A DNA stretch of 52,796 nt from an uncultured Pantoea sp. (GTDB lineage: Bacteria > Pseudomonadota > Gammaproteobacteria > Enterobacterales > Enterobacteriaceae), in contig CAJYKU010000026.1 in the NCBI GenBank assembly GCA_913775175.1, positions 1 through 52,796 of the forward strand. Reading direction: 5' to 3'. Both the position numbers and the translations under genes were made by a program. The notes beneath the pieces were generated by a model. That model was not told the DNA's origin. It saw only the letters and a program-made list of their open reading frames with translations, and did not search any database. How positions within the stretch are numbered: the stretch's first letter is position 1; every line of letters starts with the position of its first letter. Below, in pieces: positions 33,875-45,320 of the stretch.

Positions 33875-34055
33875 AAACTCCTCAATTCGCCATGCTTGCG
33901 GCTGAAAATTGCATTATCATACCTTTCATTCACCTCCGCGCCTAACGACAACACAGGCGGTAAGGATTAACGCTGGCACTACGCCGGGCGGTAAGTTAGT
34001 CTCTGTCCGGATTGTCGGCATGATGCCAGTTTCTATGGAATTATCGAAACCGCGT
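33875..34055. other. djlA-lptD divergent intergenic region
   Basis: This 181-bp region should contain the promoters of both genes. The nonamer GGCGGTAAG occurs twice in direct orientation (33956-33964 and 33987-33995), 31 bp apart, in the lptD leader. I did not find a convincing sigma-E-type GGAACTT element, although E. coli lptD is sigma-E controlled. Confidence 0.5.
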
Positions 34056-36428
34056 ATGAAAAAACGTATACCTACTCTGCTGGCAACCATGATTGGTGCC
34101 GCACTCTATAGTCAGCACACGCTGGCCGACGATCTGATGTCTCAGTGTATGCTGGGCGTACCGAGCTACAATCGCCCGGTGATTAACGGCGATGCCAACT
34201 CTCTGCCGGTAACGATTAATTCTGATTCGGCGAAAGGCAACTATCCGGACGATGCCGTGTTTACCGGTAATGTCGATGTGCAGCAGGGCAACAGTCGTCT
34301 GCGTGCCGATGAGATGCAGCTGCATCAACGCCAGCAGGAAGGTCAGGCTACGCCGGTACGCACCGTAGATGCCCTGGGTAATGTGCACTATGACGACAAT
34401 CAGGTCATCCTGAAAGGTCCGAAAGCCTGGTCAAATCTCAATACTAAAGATACCAACGTCTGGAACGGTACTTACCAGATGGTAGGTCGTCAGGGACGCG
34501 GTGATGCTGACCAGATGAAGCTGCGCGGCGATAACCGCTATACCATTCTCGAGAACGGTACGTTTACCTCCTGTTTGCCTGGCTCTAATAGCTGGAGCGT
34601 GGTGGGCTCAGAGGTGATTGAGGATCGTCAGGAAGAGGTCGCAGAGATCTGGAATGCGCGTTTCAAACTGGGTAACGTGCCGGTATTCTATAGCCCCTAC
34701 CTGCAGCTGCCGATTGGCGATCGTCGGCGTTCCGGCTTTCTGATCCCTAATGCAAAATATGGCAGTAACAACGGCTTCGAATTTACGCTGCCGTACTACT
34801 GGAATATCGCGCCACAGGCGGACGCCACATTTACGCCGCACTATATGAGCAAGCGCGGTACTCAGCTGCAAACTGAATTCCGTTATCTGACGGTGTTTGG
34901 TGCCGGTCTGATGGAGCTGGATTATCTGCCATCTGATAAACAGTATGAAAAAGATCGTCCGGCGCGCCCCGCAATACAGGACGACCAGGATTCAAAGCGC
35001 TGGCTGTTTTACTGGCGTCACTCTGGCGTCTACGATCAGCACTGGCGTTTCTCCGCTGACTATACCAAGGTCAGTGATCCTTACTATTTCAACGATCTCG
35101 ATTCGAAATACTATAGCTCGACCAATAACTATGCGACACAGAAGTTCAGCCTTGGTTACGCCGATACCAACTGGGACGCCACGCTGTCGACTAAAGATTT
35201 CCAGGTGTTTGGCGATGCCAGTAACGCGAACGTCTATCGTGCTGCGCCGCAGCTGGATGTCAATCTTTACCAGAATGATATTGGCCCGTTCGACGGGCGC
35301 GTTTATGCACAGGCGGTGAAGTTTACCAACGTCAGCAACAGAATGCCTGAAGCGACGCGCCTGCATATTGAGCCGACCCTGAACCTGCCGCTCTCCAACG
35401 GCTGGGCCAGTCTTGATACTGAAGCCAAACTGCTGGCAACCCATTATCAGCAGGATAATATCGATACTTATAACACCAGTATCGATACCACCCGAACCAA
35501 TCAGCTGAAAGAGTCCGTTAACCGCACGCTGCCACAGTTTAAAGTTGATGGCCGCCTGGTGTTTGATCGCGATATGAACTGGTCGCCTGGCTATACTCAG
35601 ACGCTGGAACCTCGTGTTCAGTATCTCTATATCCCGTATCGTAACCAGAGCAATATTTACTCTTACGACTCCACGCTGCTGCAAACTGACTACACCGGGC
35701 TGTTCCGCGATCGCACTTACAGCGGGCTGGATCGCATCGCTTCAGCTAACGAAGTTGCCAGCGGTTTAACCACGCGAATTTATGATAACGATCTGGTTGA
35801 ACGTTTTAACGTTTCTGTGGGTCAAATCTACTCGTTTTCTCCATCACGTACCGGACTGAATCAGACGAATAAAGAGGATGATACCGGCAGCCTGGTATGG
35901 GCTGGCGACACTTACTGGAAAGTCAGCGATCGCTGGAGTCTGCGTGGCGGACTCCAGTACGACACGCGCCTCGACAATGTATCGCAGGGCAACACGGTAC
36001 TGGAGTATCGCCGTGATGTGGATCGTATGTTGCAGCTGAGCTATCGCTACAGCAGCCCGGAATATGTCGCACAGGCGTTTCAAAACGCCGAACTGGTAAC
36101 CAATCCGATTTATAAAAATGGCATTTCACAGGTAGGTGCTACCGGCAGCTGGCCAATTGCTGATGCCTGGTCGCTGGTTGGCGGATATTACTACGATACC
36201 CGCAACCGCCGTCCGGCAGAGCAGCTGGTGGGTGTGCAATATAGCTCCTGCTGCTACGCTATTCGTCTGGGTTACGAACGTAAAATCAATGGCTGGGAAA
36301 ACAACGACAGTAAATATGACAACCAAATCTCATTTAACATCGAGCTGCGTGGTCTGAGTTCTAACTACGGCTTAGGCACCAACGAAATGCTGCGCCAGGG
36401 TATCATCCCTTACCAGCGTGCATTCTGA
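34056..36428 (+). CDS. lptD: LPS-assembly outer membrane protein LptD
   Basis: LptD forms, with LptE, the outer-membrane translocon that inserts lipopolysaccharide into the outer leaflet. The signal peptide ([19 protein letters not shown], ending HTLADD) is followed by the periplasmic OstA jellyroll (about 50-190) and a large C-terminal beta barrel. The four cysteines of the essential non-consecutive disulfides are present at residues 31, 173, 732 and 733 (SQCM, TSCLP, SSCCY). The ATG at 34056 reproduces the E. coli start and gives 790 residues; upstream in-frame codons are leader. It heads the lptD-surA-pdxA-rsmA-apaG-apaH operon. Confidence 0.97.
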   Translation: MKKRIPTLLATMIGAALYSQHTLADDLMSQCMLGVPSYNRPVINGDANSLPVTINSDSAKGNYPDDAVFTGNVDVQQGNSRLRADEMQLHQRQQEGQATPVRTVDALGNVHYDDNQVILKGPKAWSNLNTKDTNVWNGTYQMVGRQGRGDADQMKLRGDNRYTILENGTFTSCLPGSNSWSVVGSEVIEDRQEEVAEIWNARFKLGNVPVFYSPYLQLPIGDRRRSGFLIPNAKYGSNNGFEFTLPYYWNIAPQADATFTPHYMSKRGTQLQTEFRYLTVFGAGLMELDYLPSDKQYEKDRPARPAIQDDQDSKRWLFYWRHSGVYDQHWRFSADYTKVSDPYYFNDLDSKYYSSTNNYATQKFSLGYADTNWDATLSTKDFQVFGDASNANVYRAAPQLDVNLYQNDIGPFDGRVYAQAVKFTNVSNRMPEATRLHIEPTLNLPLSNGWASLDTEAKLLATHYQQDNIDTYNTSIDTTRTNQLKESVNRTLPQFKVDGRLVFDRDMNWSPGYTQTLEPRVQYLYIPYRNQSNIYSYDSTLLQTDYTGLFRDRTYSGLDRIASANEVASGLTTRIYDNDLVERFNVSVGQIYSFSPSRTGLNQTNKEDDTGSLVWAGDTYWKVSDRWSLRGGLQYDTRLDNVSQGNTVLEYRRDVDRMLQLSYRYSSPEYVAQAFQNAELVTNPIYKNGISQVGATGSWPIADAWSLVGGYYYDTRNRRPAEQLVGVQYSSCCYAIRLGYERKINGWENNDSKYDNQISFNIELRGLSSNYGLGTNEMLRQGIIPYQRAF

Positions 36429-36482
36429 TGTTGTGACGTTTGACAGGCTATCCCGCAGTGCGGAAACAATAATGGATAAAGT

Positions 36483-37778
36483 ATGAAGAACTGGAGAATG
36501 CTGATTCTGGGTGCGGCGATGTTTGCCAGCACCGCTTTCGCAGCACCACAGGTGGTTGATAAAGTCGCCGCTGTTGTAAATAACGGCGTTGTGCTGGAAA
36601 GCGACGTTGACAACATGATGCGTACGGTAAAATCTCAGGCCCAACAGGCTGGTCAGCAGTTACCTGATGACAAAACGCTACGTCATCAGATTCTTGAGCG
36701 TCAGATTGTGGATAGCATTATTCTGCAAATGGGTGAAAAAGCGGGCCTGCAGATCAACGACCAGCAGCTGGATCAGGCGATTCAGAATATCGCCGCACAG
36801 AATCGCATGAGCGTGGATCAGCTGCGTAGTCGTCTTGCTTACGATGGTATGAACTACAACAGCTATCGTGCTCAGATCCGCAAAGAGATGCTGATTTCAG
36901 AAATACGCAACAACGAAGTGCGACGCCGCGTCACTATTCTGCCGCAGGAAGTGGATACGCTGGCCACACAGATTGGCTCACAGAACTCACAGGGCACGGA
37001 GCTGAATATCAGTCAGATCCTGCTGCCGCTGCCGGAGAATCCTACTCAGCAGCAGGTGGATGATCAGGAGGCGCTGGCGCGTCAGCTGGTAGGTGAAATC
37101 AAAGGCGGTGCAGATTTTGGCAAGCTGGCGGTGACCTACTCTGCCGATCCGCAGGCGCTGAAAGGCGGCAATATGGGCTGGGGTAAAATTGAAGAGCTCC
37201 CTACCCTGTTCTCGCAGGCGCTGAGCAGTGCCAAAAAAGGCGATGTCGTAGGCCCGATTCGCTCTGGCGTTGGCTTCCATATTCTTAAGGTCAACGATCT
37301 GCGCGGCGAAAGCAAAAACATCTCTGTTACTGAGGTGCATGCGCGTCATATTCTGCTGAAGCCGTCACCCATTCTGAACGATCAGCAGGCGCGTGAAAAA
37401 ATTGCTCAGATCGCGGCGGATATCAAAAGCGGCAAAATCACTTTTGCAGCCGCAGCCAAACAGTTCTCTGACGATCCTGGCTCGGCAAATCAGGGTGGTG
37501 ATCTTGGCTGGGCCTCAGCTGATATCTACGATCCGGCATTCCGCGACGCCCTGCTGAAGCTGCATAAAGGCGAAGTGAGTGCACCGGTTCACTCCTCTTT
37601 TGGCTGGCATCTGATCCAGCTGCTGGATACCCGTCAGGTTGATAAAACAGATGCGGCGCAGAAAGAGCGTGCCTACCGTCTGCTGTTCAATCGTAAGTTT
37701 GCCGAAGAAGCGCAAACCTGGATGCAGGAGCAGCGCGCTGGTGCCTATGTGAAAATTCTGGATGGCAATGCCCGTTAA
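36483..37778 (+). CDS. surA: Periplasmic chaperone/isomerase SurA
   Basis: SurA escorts unfolded outer-membrane proteins, including LptD, through the periplasm. The 431-residue protein has a signal peptide ([20 protein letters not shown]), an N-terminal chaperone domain beginning [21 protein letters not shown], and two parvulin-type PpiC domains (about 174-276 and 286-385) with conserved blocks [13 protein letters not shown] and [16 protein letters not shown]-terminal helix completes the chaperone core. It starts 54 nt after lptD and overlaps pdxA by 17 nt. Confidence 0.97.
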   Translation: MKNWRMLILGAAMFASTAFAAPQVVDKVAAVVNNGVVLESDVDNMMRTVKSQAQQAGQQLPDDKTLRHQILERQIVDSIILQMGEKAGLQINDQQLDQAIQNIAAQNRMSVDQLRSRLAYDGMNYNSYRAQIRKEMLISEIRNNEVRRRVTILPQEVDTLATQIGSQNSQGTELNISQILLPLPENPTQQQVDDQEALARQLVGEIKGGADFGKLAVTYSADPQALKGGNMGWGKIEELPTLFSQALSSAKKGDVVGPIRSGVGFHILKVNDLRGESKNISVTEVHARHILLKPSPILNDQQAREKIAQIAADIKSGKITFAAAAKQFSDDPGSANQGGDLGWASADIYDPAFRDALLKLHKGEVSAPVHSSFGWHLIQLLDTRQVDKTDAAQKERAYRLLFNRKFAEEAQTWMQEQRAGAYVKILDGNAR

Positions 37779-38760
37779 TTATCGTATCGCAATCACGCCC
37801 GGCGAACCCGCCGGGATCGGTCCCGATCTCGCTGTGCAGCTGGCACAGCGCGACTGGCCAGTTGAAATGGTAGTGTGTGCTGATGGCGCAGTACTGCAGC
37901 AGCGTGCCACGCAGCTCGGTCTGCCGCTTACTCTGCGTCCCTATCAGCCTGGCAGTACACCGCAGCCACAGCTGGCGGGTACGCTGACGCTGCTGCAGCT
38001 GAATAGTGCGCAGCCCGTTATACCGGGTCAGCTCAATGTCGCTAACGGACACTATGTACTGGAGACACTGGCGCGGGCCTGTGATGGCGCGCTGCAGGGT
38101 GAGTTTGCCGCGCTGGTAACCGGCCCGGTACATAAGGGTGTGATCAATGATGCCGGTATACCTTTTACCGGACACACTGAGTTTTTTGCCGAGCGCGCAG
38201 GCGGTAATCCGGTGGTTATGATGCTGGCTACTGAGGAGCTGCGGGTTGCGCTGGCGACCACGCATCTGCCGCTAAAAGATGTCTCTGCCGCCATTACCCG
38301 TGACAGCCTGCATCAGGTTATCGCTATTTTACATCGGGATCTGCAGCAAAAATTTGGGCTAGCTCAGCCCCATATTCTGGTTTGCGGTCTGAATCCACAT
38401 GCCGGTGAAGGTGGTCATATGGGTCGTGAGGAGATCGATACGCTGATCCCGGCACTGGATGAGCTGCGTCAGCAGGGCATCCGGCTGACTGGCCCACTGC
38501 CCGCTGACACACTGTTTCAGCCCAAATATCTGCAACATGCCGATGCAGTTCTGGCGATGTATCACGACCAGGGTCTGCCGGTTCTCAAATATCAGGGCTT
38601 TGGCCGGGCGGTAAATATCACCCTGGGCTTGCCTTTTATCCGTACCTCTGTCGATCACGGTACCGCGCTGGAACTGGCCGGACTGGGACAGGCAGAGCCG
38701 GGCAGCTTTATCACGGCGCTTAATCTCGCCATCACTATGATCAAGAGCAGTAATGAATAA
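37762..38760 (+). CDS. pdxA: 4-hydroxythreonine-4-phosphate dehydrogenase PdxA
   Basis: PdxA oxidises 4-phosphohydroxy-L-threonine with NAD(P) in pyridoxal phosphate synthesis. The protein shows [13 protein letters not shown] at the N-terminus, [26 protein letters not shown] with a metal-binding His, [13 protein letters not shown] and [17 protein letters not shown]. The first ATG (37762, 332 residues) and one two codons later (37768, 330 residues) are both possible; the second gives an N-terminus of the same length as E. coli. It overlaps surA by 17 nt and rsmA by 8 nt. Confidence 0.96.
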   Translation: MAMPVNYRIAITPGEPAGIGPDLAVQLAQRDWPVEMVVCADGAVLQQRATQLGLPLTLRPYQPGSTPQPQLAGTLTLLQLNSAQPVIPGQLNVANGHYVLETLARACDGALQGEFAALVTGPVHKGVINDAGIPFTGHTEFFAERAGGNPVVMMLATEELRVALATTHLPLKDVSAAITRDSLHQVIAILHRDLQQKFGLAQPHILVCGLNPHAGEGGHMGREEIDTLIPALDELRQQGIRLTGPLPADTLFQPKYLQHADAVLAMYHDQGLPVLKYQGFGRAVNITLGLPFIRTSVDHGTALELAGLGQAEPGSFITALNLAITMIKSSNE

Positions 38761-39577
38761 TCGCGTCCATCAGGGGCACTACGCCCGTAAACGTTTCGGG
38801 CAGAACTTCCTGAACGATCAGTATATTATCGATAGCATCGTCTCTGCTATTCATCCGCAAAAACAGGAAGCGCTGGTAGAGATTGGTCCCGGCCTCGGTG
38901 CCTTAACTGAGCCAGTCGGTGAACGCCTGGATGCGCTGACCGTGGTTGAGCTGGATCGCGATCTGGCAGCGCGTCTGCAGACTCATCCTTTTCTCGGTCC
39001 GAAGCTGACTATCTATCAGCAGGATGCAATGACCTTTGATTTTGCAGCGCTGGCGCAGGAGAAAGGTCAGCCACTGCGTGTGTTTGGCAATCTGCCTTAC
39101 AATATTTCTACGCCGCTGATGTTTCATCTTTTCAGCTATACTGGTTCGATCAAAGATATGCACTTTATGCTGCAAAAAGAGGTGGTCAACCGTCTGGTTG
39201 CCGGCCCGGGCAGCAAAGCGTATGGTCGTCTTAGCGTTATGGCGCAATACTATTGTCAGGTTATCCCGGTGCTGGAAGTACCGCCGCAGTCGTTTACACC
39301 ACCACCTAAAGTGGATTCAGCTGTGGTACGTCTGGTGCCTTATGCGCAGCCACCTTATCCGGTGAGCGACGTTAAAATTCTGAGCCGTATTACCACTGAG
39401 GCGTTTGGCCAGCGGCGCAAAACGCTGCGTAATAGCCTGGGTCATATGGTTGCCGCTGGTGCGCTGGACGAATTAAATATTGATGCCTCACTGCGCGCTG
39501 AGAACGTCAGCGTCGCGCAATATTGTCAGCTGGCAAACTGGCTGGGCAACCATCAGGCAAAAACCGCGGAGAATTGA
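38753..39577 (+). CDS. rsmA: 16S rRNA dimethyladenosine transferase RsmA
   Basis: RsmA (KsgA) dimethylates A1518 and A1519 near the 3' end of 16S rRNA, a late 30S assembly checkpoint. The 274-residue protein has [11 protein letters not shown] at the N-terminus, the SAM-binding motif [13 protein letters not shown], the acidic [12 protein letters not shown], and the catalytic [14 protein letters not shown]. It overlaps the pdxA end by 8 nt and is followed by apaG after four bases. Confidence 0.98.
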   Translation: MNNRVHQGHYARKRFGQNFLNDQYIIDSIVSAIHPQKQEALVEIGPGLGALTEPVGERLDALTVVELDRDLAARLQTHPFLGPKLTIYQQDAMTFDFAALAQEKGQPLRVFGNLPYNISTPLMFHLFSYTGSIKDMHFMLQKEVVNRLVAGPGSKAYGRLSVMAQYYCQVIPVLEVPPQSFTPPPKVDSAVVRLVPYAQPPYPVSDVKILSRITTEAFGQRRKTLRNSLGHMVAAGALDELNIDASLRAENVSVAQYCQLANWLGNHQAKTAEN

Positions 39578-39581
39578 GTGC

Positions 39582-39959
39582 ATGAGTGATATGGCGCGCG
39601 TTTGTGTTCAGGTACTGAGTCAGTATGTGGAATCGCAATCCTCACCTGAAGAGGATCGCTACGTGTTTGCCTACACCATCACTATTCGCAACCCCGGGCG
39701 CACACGCGTACAGCTGCGAAGCCGCTACTGGCTCATCACTAACGGCAATGGTCGTGAAACAGAAGTTCAGGGTGATGGCGTAGTAGGTGAGCAGCCCTGT
39801 ATTGAGCCGGGAGGCGAGTTTCAGTATACCAGCGGTGCCATTCTTGAAACGCCGATGGGAACGATGCAGGGTCACTATGTAATGATTGACGAAGAAGGTG
39901 AACCTTTTAACGTTGATATCCCGGTATTCCGCCTCGCGGTACACACCCACATTCACTAA
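39582..39959 (+). CDS. apaG: ApaG domain protein
   Basis: ApaG is a small fibronectin-III-like protein whose biochemical role is not well defined; it is sometimes linked to cobalt and magnesium efflux phenotypes in Salmonella. The 125-residue product shows [39 protein letters not shown] and [15 protein letters not shown], followed by [11 protein letters not shown]. The ATG at 39582 ([11 protein letters not shown]) has a GGAG upstream; the open frame begins inside rsmA but that part is not homologous. It is the fifth gene of the lptD operon. Confidence 0.95.
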   Translation: MSDMARVCVQVLSQYVESQSSPEEDRYVFAYTITIRNPGRTRVQLRSRYWLITNGNGRETEVQGDGVVGEQPCIEPGGEFQYTSGAILETPMGTMQGHYVMIDEEGEPFNVDIPVFRLAVHTHIH

Positions 39960-39961
39960 TC

Positions 39962-39994
39962 CGCGCCGTCCGGTAGCTCCGGATGGCGCGTTTT
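39962..39994 (+). terminator. Hairpin with short T tract between apaG and apaH
   Basis: CGCGCCGTCCGG pairs with CCGGATGGCGCG around a TAGCT loop, giving 12 positions with one G-T pair, and is followed by TTTT. It lies 2 nt after the apaG stop and 13 nt before the apaH start. It could partly terminate or separate apaH expression from the operon. Confidence 0.65.
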
Positions 39995-40007
39995 ACCGGA
40001 CTGAGTA

Positions 40008-40865
40008 ATGAGTACATACCTGATTGGTGACATCCACGGCTGTTACGATGAGCTGCGCGCGCTTTTGGCTCAGGTCAGCTTTGATCCACAGCAGGATGAG
40101 CTATGGCTGACCGGCGATCTGGTCGCACGCGGTGCTGGCTCTCTTGAGGTGCTGCGCTATGTGAAATCACTTGGCAACTGTGTACGTATGGTGCTGGGAA
40201 ATCACGATCTGCATCTGCTGGCAGTCTACGCCGGTATCAGCCGGAACAAGCCTAAAGATCGCCTGACACCGTTACTGGAAGCGGAAGATGCCGATGAGCT
40301 GATCAACTGGCTGCGCCGTCAGCCGCTGCTGCAGGTAGATAACTGTAAAAAGCTGGTTATGGCACACGCCGGTATTACGCCACAATGGGATTTAGAGACA
40401 GCACAAATCTGTGCCCGCGAAGTAGAAGCGGTACTCGCCAGCGATAGCTATCCACTGTTTCTGAATGCCATGTATGGTGATATGCCCAACAACTGGACTC
40501 CAGAACTTAGCGGACTGGCGCGTCTGCGTTTTAGTACCAACGCATTAACGCGTATGCGATTCTGCTTTCCAAATGGTCAGCTGGATATGATCTGTAAAGA
40601 CGCACCTGATTCAGCCCCGCCGCCGCTGCGCCCGTGGTTTGATGTGCCAGGCAAAATCAGCAGCGACTATACGCACATTTTTGGTCACTGGGCGTCCCTG
40701 GAGGGAAAAGGCACACCCGATAATGTGATTGGTCTTGATACCGGTTGCTGCTGGGGTGGTACGCTGACACTACTGCACTGGGAAACCCGGCACTATTATC
40801 ATCAGCGCTCTAATCGCGAGGTTACACCAATTGTCGATAGCTTATCGCCACCGCTGATTGATTAA
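40008..40865 (+). CDS. apaH: Diadenosine tetraphosphatase ApaH
   Basis: ApaH cleaves Ap4A symmetrically to two ADP and also removes Np4 caps from RNA in E. coli. It is a calcineurin-like metallophosphatase; the metal ligands lie in [31 protein letters not shown] and a later HAGITPQWD, followed by [12 protein letters not shown]. It has 285 residues, about five more than E. coli. It ends the lptD operon; a hairpin with 9-bp arms (40873-40907) follows. Confidence 0.97.
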   Translation: MSTYLIGDIHGCYDELRALLAQVSFDPQQDELWLTGDLVARGAGSLEVLRYVKSLGNCVRMVLGNHDLHLLAVYAGISRNKPKDRLTPLLEAEDADELINWLRRQPLLQVDNCKKLVMAHAGITPQWDLETAQICAREVEAVLASDSYPLFLNAMYGDMPNNWTPELSGLARLRFSTNALTRMRFCFPNGQLDMICKDAPDSAPPPLRPWFDVPGKISSDYTHIFGHWASLEGKGTPDNVIGLDTGCCWGGTLTLLHWETRHYYHQRSNREVTPIVDSLSPPLID

Positions 40866-40872
40866 GATGCCT

Positions 40873-40907
40873 GCGCAAGAGCAGTGAATATCTGTTGTCT
40901 CTTGCGC
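40873..40907 (+). terminator. Possible apaH terminator hairpin
   Basis: GCGCAAGAG (40873-40881) and CTCTTGCGC (40899-40907) form a perfect 9-bp stem with a 17-base loop, followed by TTATTCC. It starts eight bases after the apaH stop. The loop is long and the T tract poor, so it is a moderate candidate. Confidence 0.5.
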
Positions 40908-41053
40908 TTATTCCGTCCTGAGTACTCACTGATTTCTCCTGAGAATTCATCACTGGCTGATACAGACAACAGCTATAGCGCCTGGATCTTTTTCTGCCAA
41001 ATCTGAACCGTAACTGATGCGGGAAGTCCGGGCTGTGCAGCGATCTTTTTGCA

Positions 41054-41076
41054 ACGCCGGCGCATACGGCCGGCGT
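41054..41076. terminator. Hairpin downstream of folA
   Basis: ACGCCGGC and GCCGGCGT form an 8-bp GC-rich stem with a seven-base loop, 30 nt after the folA stop on the minus strand. No T tract follows in the folA direction. It may end folA transcription, or that of apaH from the other side. Confidence 0.45.
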
Positions 41077-41106
41077 CTGAAAATGTCACACAACGACGCA
41101 ATAGTA

Positions 41107-41589
41107 TCAGGTGCGGCGATCGAGGATCTCAAAACAGTAGCTGTGTGAATTCTGCGTATCTGCATCGTGGAATTCGCTAAAGACCGAGAGCCACTCATCA
41201 GGTTCATAATCAGGAAACTGCGTGTCCCCTTCCACTTCAGCATCAATATGCGTCAGATATAATCTGTCAGCCCGTGCCAGCATCTGCTCATAAATGCGGC
41301 CACCACCAATTACCATGACCTCTTCAGCTACCCCGGCTGCAGCAATTGCCTCTTCTGGCGAGCTGACCCAGGTAACCCCTTCATGCGTTCCCGGCTTGCT
41401 GCTGACCACAATATTCAGCCGTCCCGGTAGCGGGCGGCCAATCGATTCAAAGGTCAGCCTTCCCATAATAACGGGTTTATTCAGAGTGTTACGCTTGAAC
41501 CATGCGAGATCGGCGGGTAAGTGCCACGGCATGGCATTCTCCATACCGATAATGCGATCCGCCGCCAGTGCCGCGATCAGACTAATCAT
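41107..41589 (-). CDS. folA: Dihydrofolate reductase FolA
   Basis: FolA reduces dihydrofolate to tetrahydrofolate with NADPH and is the target of trimethoprim. The 160-residue protein closely follows E. coli Fol[29 protein letters not shown] (given in blocks), the acidic catalytic residue in LPADLAWFK, the NADPH-binding [15 protein letters not shown] and [10 protein letters not shown], and a C-terminal [11 protein letters not shown]. It is convergent with apaH. In E. coli kefFC and the cai/fix cluster separate it from carB; here carB is its direct upstream neighbour. Confidence 0.98.
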   Translation of the reverse strand: MISLIAALAADRIIGMENAMPWHLPADLAWFKRNTLNKPVIMGRLTFESIGRPLPGRLNIVVSSKPGTHEGVTWVSSPEEAIAAAGVAEEVMVIGGGRIYEQMLARADRLYLTHIDAEVEGDTQFPDYEPDEWLSVFSEFHDADTQNSHSYCFEILDRRT

Positions 41590-42079
41590 GTTTTAAAACC
41601 TGCTGGAAAAAATTGGCGCAATAATACGTAAAGGCGAAACTTTCGTCGATAGGCCAGCCGTGCTATTTGTATAAAGCTCTTTTGCCGCCATATTTTGCCA
41701 GTGACGCAGAGTATTACACCGATTTTAACGCGATTAACGGTAAGAGCCGCCATAAACCATCTGAAAACTGGCACAACTCAGCATCTGCCGGGTGGATGGC
41801 AAAAATAGCGTGTAAAGAAAAACGCACCTGCGCGATGTTCCGGTATAACGCTACGCCTTAAAATTCAGTGTACGCAGCAGTAGCTAATCCCGCAGATTCA
41901 GGCACAGGTGCTGCTCTGGCAGATAGAAGGTTCGTGCGGCGTGTACACAGGATATGCTGGCTGGATGGCCAAAAAACCGTTATACCCTTATTGCTGGCAG
42001 TGTGGAGCAGGCGCGCTGTTTTCAGAAATATGAAAAAAAAACGGCCCCTTACGGGACCGCTCTGTTCAGAGGCTGTAAC
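41590..42079. other. folA-carB intergenic region (490 bp)
   Basis: This spacer holds the folA promoter (not firmly located; TATTAT and TTATAC occur on the minus strand) and the carB terminator at its right end. It contains two similar short segments, TGGATGGCAAAAA at 41793 and TGGATGGCCAAAAA at 41962. I see no gene; plus-strand frames of 64 and 107 codons have no recognisable features. The kefFC, cai and fix genes found here in E. coli are absent. Confidence 0.65.
42033..42059 (-). terminator. carAB rho-independent terminator
   Basis: On the minus strand CGGTCCC and GGGGCCG pair (one G-T) around a GTAA loop and are followed by nine T residues. It lies 20 nt after the carB stop codon, a strong canonical terminator. 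Confidence 0.93.
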
Positions 42080-45000
42080 TTACTTACCGCTCAGCTGCGC
42101 GTGCATCTCCTGCACAGAAATGACTTTCTCTGTGGGATCAGCATTCAGCGCCATCGCCGTGGCAAAGCCACCATTCAGCGTCGTGTCATAGTGCACTTTA
42201 TACTGCAGCGCGCTGCGACGGATCAGCCTGGAGTCTTCGATTGCCTGGCGGCCAGCCGTGGTATTGACGATATAGGTATATTCGCCATTCTTCAGACGAT
42301 CCTGAATATGCGGACGGCCTTCATGCACTTTGTTTACCAGACGTGGGTTAATACCTGCTTCACCCAGCACCACCGCTGTACCATGGGTTGCATCCAGCTC
42401 AAAGCCAAATTTCTGCAACTTGGCGGCTAAATCAACAATGCGCTTTTTATCACCTTCGCGCACCGAAAGCAGCGCGCGTCCGCTTTTCTTCATATTGCTT
42501 TGCGCACCAAGCATCGCTTTACCAAAGGCCTCAGCAAAGGTGCGGCCCACGCCCATAACCTCACCCGTAGAGCGCATTTCCGGCCCTAAGATTGGATCAA
42601 CGCCCGGGAATTTGTTGAACGGCAAAACCACCTCTTTAACTGAGTAGTAAGGCGGGATAACCTCTTCAGTTACGCCCTGCTCCAGCAGCGTTTTGCCAGC
42701 CATTACGCGGGCAGCAACTTTCGCCAGCGGCACGCCAGTGGCCTTGGAGACAAAAGGCACGGTACGGGCAGCACGCGGGTTGACCTCAATCAGATAGACT
42801 TCGTTATCTTTTACCGCAAACTGTACGTTCATCAGACCGCGCACATTGAGTTCAAAGGCGAGCTTCTCAACCTGCTGACGCATTACATTCTGAATTTCTG
42901 TGCTCAGAGTATAGGCTGGCAGAGAACAGGCTGAGTCACCGGAGTGCACGCCCGCCTGCTCGATATGCTCCATAATGCCGCCGATAAGTACCCGCTCACC
43001 GTCGCAGATTGCATCCACATCCACTTCAACAGCATCATCAAGGAAGCGATCCAGTAACACCGGCGCATCATTTGAGACCGATACCGCGGTCTGGAAATAA
43101 CGCTTAAGATCAGCTTCATCGTAAACAATCTCCATCGCGCGGCCGCCCAGTACATAAGAAGGACGCACCACCAGTGGATAGCCGATACCTGCCGCTTTCT
43201 CTACTGCCTGCTCCAGCGTTGCCACTGTCGCATTTGCTGGCTGCTTCAGTTTCAGGCGATCAACCGCCTGCTGGAAGCGTTCGCGATCTTCTGCACGGTC
43301 AATAGCATCCGGGCTGGTACCAATCACCGGTACGCCTGCCGCTTCCAGCGCACGAGCCAGTTTCAGCGGCGTCTGGCCACCATACTGAACAATTACACCT
43401 TTTGGCTGCTCAATACGTACGATTTCCAGCACATCTTCCAGCGTTACAGGCTCAAAGTAGAGGCGGTCAGAGGTGTCATAGTCGGTGGATACAGTTTCCG
43501 GATTGCAGTTCACCATGATGGTTTCATAACCATCTTCGCGCAGCGCCAGTGACGCATGTACGCAGCAGTAGTCAAACTCAATACCCTGACCAATACGGTT
43601 AGGCCCGCCACCCAGCACCATGATTTTGTCACGGTTCTGATGTGGATTGGCTTCGCACTCCTCTTCATAAGTGGAGTACATATAGGCAGTATCGGTAGCA
43701 AACTCGGCAGCACAGGTATCAACACGCTTGTAGACCGGATGCAGATTATACTGCTGACGCAGCTTACGAATTTCACTTTCCGCTACACCTGCCAGTGTCG
43801 CCAGACGTGCATCGGCAAACCCTTTGCGCTTCAGCGCACGCAGGAAGTCAGCATTCAGTGAGTTAACGCCTTCGCGTGCTACCCGCTCTTCCAGACGCAC
43901 CAGCTCTTCGATCTGCACCAGGAACCAGCGGTCAATATTGGTGAGATTGAAGACGCCATCCACCGACATTCCGCCACGGAATGCATCAGCGATATACCAG
44001 ATACGATCCGCACCCGCATCTTTGAGCTCGCGGCGGATGCAGGTCAGCGCGTCAGCAGCATCCAGATCCACTTTTGGATCGAAGCCGTGCGCTCCGACTT
44101 CCAGACCACGCAGTGCTTTCTGCATCGATTCCTGGAACGTGCGGCCAATCGCCATCACTTCACCCACAGATTTCATCTGGGTCGTCAGACGGTCATTGGC
44201 TCCGGCAAATTTCTCAAAGTTAAAGCGCGGGATCTTGGTCACGACATAGTCAATTGAGGGTTCAAATGACGCAGGCGTACGACCGCCGGTGATGTCATTC
44301 ATCAGCTCATCCAGCGTAAAACCTACTGCCAGCTTGGCCGCAATTTTGGCAATCGGGAAACCGGTGGCTTTGGACGCCAGCGCGGAAGAGCGTGACACGC
44401 GCGGGTTCATCTCGATAACAATCAGGCGGCCATCTTTCGGGTTAACGGAGAACTGTACGTTAGACCCACCGGTTTCAACGCCAATCTCGCGCAGTACCGC
44501 CAGCGAAGCGTTACGCATGATCTGATACTCTTTATCAGTCAGCGTCTGAGCAGGCGCGACCGTTATAGAGTCACCGGTATGAATACCCATTGCATCGAAG
44601 TTTTCAATTGAGCAGACAATGATGCAGTTATCATTTTTGTCGCGCACCACCTCCATCTCATACTCTTTCCAGCCAATCAGCGACTCATCAATCAGCAGCT
44701 CATTGGTTGGGGAGAGATCGAGGCCACGCTCACAAATCTCTTCAAACTCTTCACGGTTATAGGCGATACCACCGCCAGTGCCACCCATGGTGAATGAAGG
44801 GCGAATAATGCAGGGGAAACCGACATCTTCAGCAACTTTCAGCGCCTCTTCCATGGTGTGCGCAATACCGGAGCGCGCAGTGTCCAGACCAATGCTCTTC
44901 ATTGCTACATCAAAGCGACGGCGATCTTCTGCTTTATCAATCGCATCCGCCGTGGCACCAATCATGGTCACGCCAAACTCTTCCAGCACGCCCTGGCGCT

Positions 45001-45307
45001 CCAGCTCCAGCGCACAGTTCAGTGCAGTCTGACCGCCCATGGTTGGCAGAACTGCATCGGGGCGCTCTTTTTCAATGATTTTGCGCACCACTTCCCAGTG
45101 AATTGGCTCGATATAGGTTGCATCAGCCATCTCCGGGTCGGTCATGATGGTCGCCGGGTTTGAGTTAACCAGAATGACGCGATAGCCCTCTTCGCGCAGC
45201 GCTTTACACGCCTGGGCACCCGAATAGTCAAATTCACACGCCTGACCGATAACGATCGGGCCAGCGCCAAGGATCAGGATAGATTTTATGTCAGTACGTT
45301 TTGGCAT
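42080..45307 (-). CDS. carB: Carbamoyl-phosphate synthase large subunit CarB
   Basis: CarB makes carbamoyl phosphate from bicarbonate, ammonia delivered by CarA, and two ATP, for pyrimidine and arginine synthesis. It has two homologous ATP-grasp halves, each opening with a nucleotide-binding block ([20 protein letters not shown] near residue 11 and [20 protein letters not shown] near 560), an oligomerisation region, and a C-terminal MGS-like allosteric domain for UMP and ornithine. The ATG at 45307 has a GGAGCC ribosome site and gives 1075 residues beginning [11 protein letters not shown]. It follows carA after 13 nt. Confidence 0.98.
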   Translation of the reverse strand: MPKRTDIKSILILGAGPIVIGQACEFDYSGAQACKALREEGYRVILVNSNPATIMTDPEMADATYIEPIHWEVVRKIIEKERPDAVLPTMGGQTALNCALELERQGVLEEFGVTMIGATADAIDKAEDRRRFDVAMKSIGLDTARSGIAHTMEEALKVAEDVGFPCIIRPSFTMGGTGGGIAYNREEFEEICERGLDLSPTNELLIDESLIGWKEYEMEVVRDKNDNCIIVCSIENFDAMGIHTGDSITVAPAQTLTDKEYQIMRNASLAVLREIGVETGGSNVQFSVNPKDGRLIVIEMNPRVSRSSALASKATGFPIAKIAAKLAVGFTLDELMNDITGGRTPASFEPSIDYVVTKIPRFNFEKFAGANDRLTTQMKSVGEVMAIGRTFQESMQKALRGLEVGAHGFDPKVDLDAADALTCIRRELKDAGADRIWYIADAFRGGMSVDGVFNLTNIDRWFLVQIEELVRLEERVAREGVNSLNADFLRALKRKGFADARLATLAGVAESEIRKLRQQYNLHPVYKRVDTCAAEFATDTAYMYSTYEEECEANPHQNRDKIMVLGGGPNRIGQGIEFDYCCVHASLALREDGYETIMVNCNPETVSTDYDTSDRLYFEPVTLEDVLEIVRIEQPKGVIVQYGGQTPLKLARALEAAGVPVIGTSPDAIDRAEDRERFQQAVDRLKLKQPANATVATLEQAVEKAAGIGYPLVVRPSYVLGGRAMEIVYDEADLKRYFQTAVSVSNDAPVLLDRFLDDAVEVDVDAICDGERVLIGGIMEHIEQAGVHSGDSACSLPAYTLSTEIQNVMRQQVEKLAFELNVRGLMNVQFAVKDNEVYLIEVNPRAARTVPFVSKATGVPLAKVAARVMAGKTLLEQGVTEEVIPPYYSVKEVVLPFNKFPGVDPILGPEMRSTGEVMGVGRTFAEAFGKAMLGAQSNMKKSGRALLSVREGDKKRIVDLAAKLQKFGFELDATHGTAVVLGEAGINPRLVNKVHEGRPHIQDRLKNGEYTYIVNTTAGRQAIEDSRLIRRSALQYKVHYDTTLNGGFATAMALNADPTEKVISVQEMHAQLSGK

Positions 45308-45320
45308 CGGAGGCTCCTGA

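Noticed and set aside
41868..42191. Plus-strand open frame of 107 codons beside carB
   Set aside because: It crosses the carB terminator and runs antisense into carB, with no ribosome site or family resemblance.
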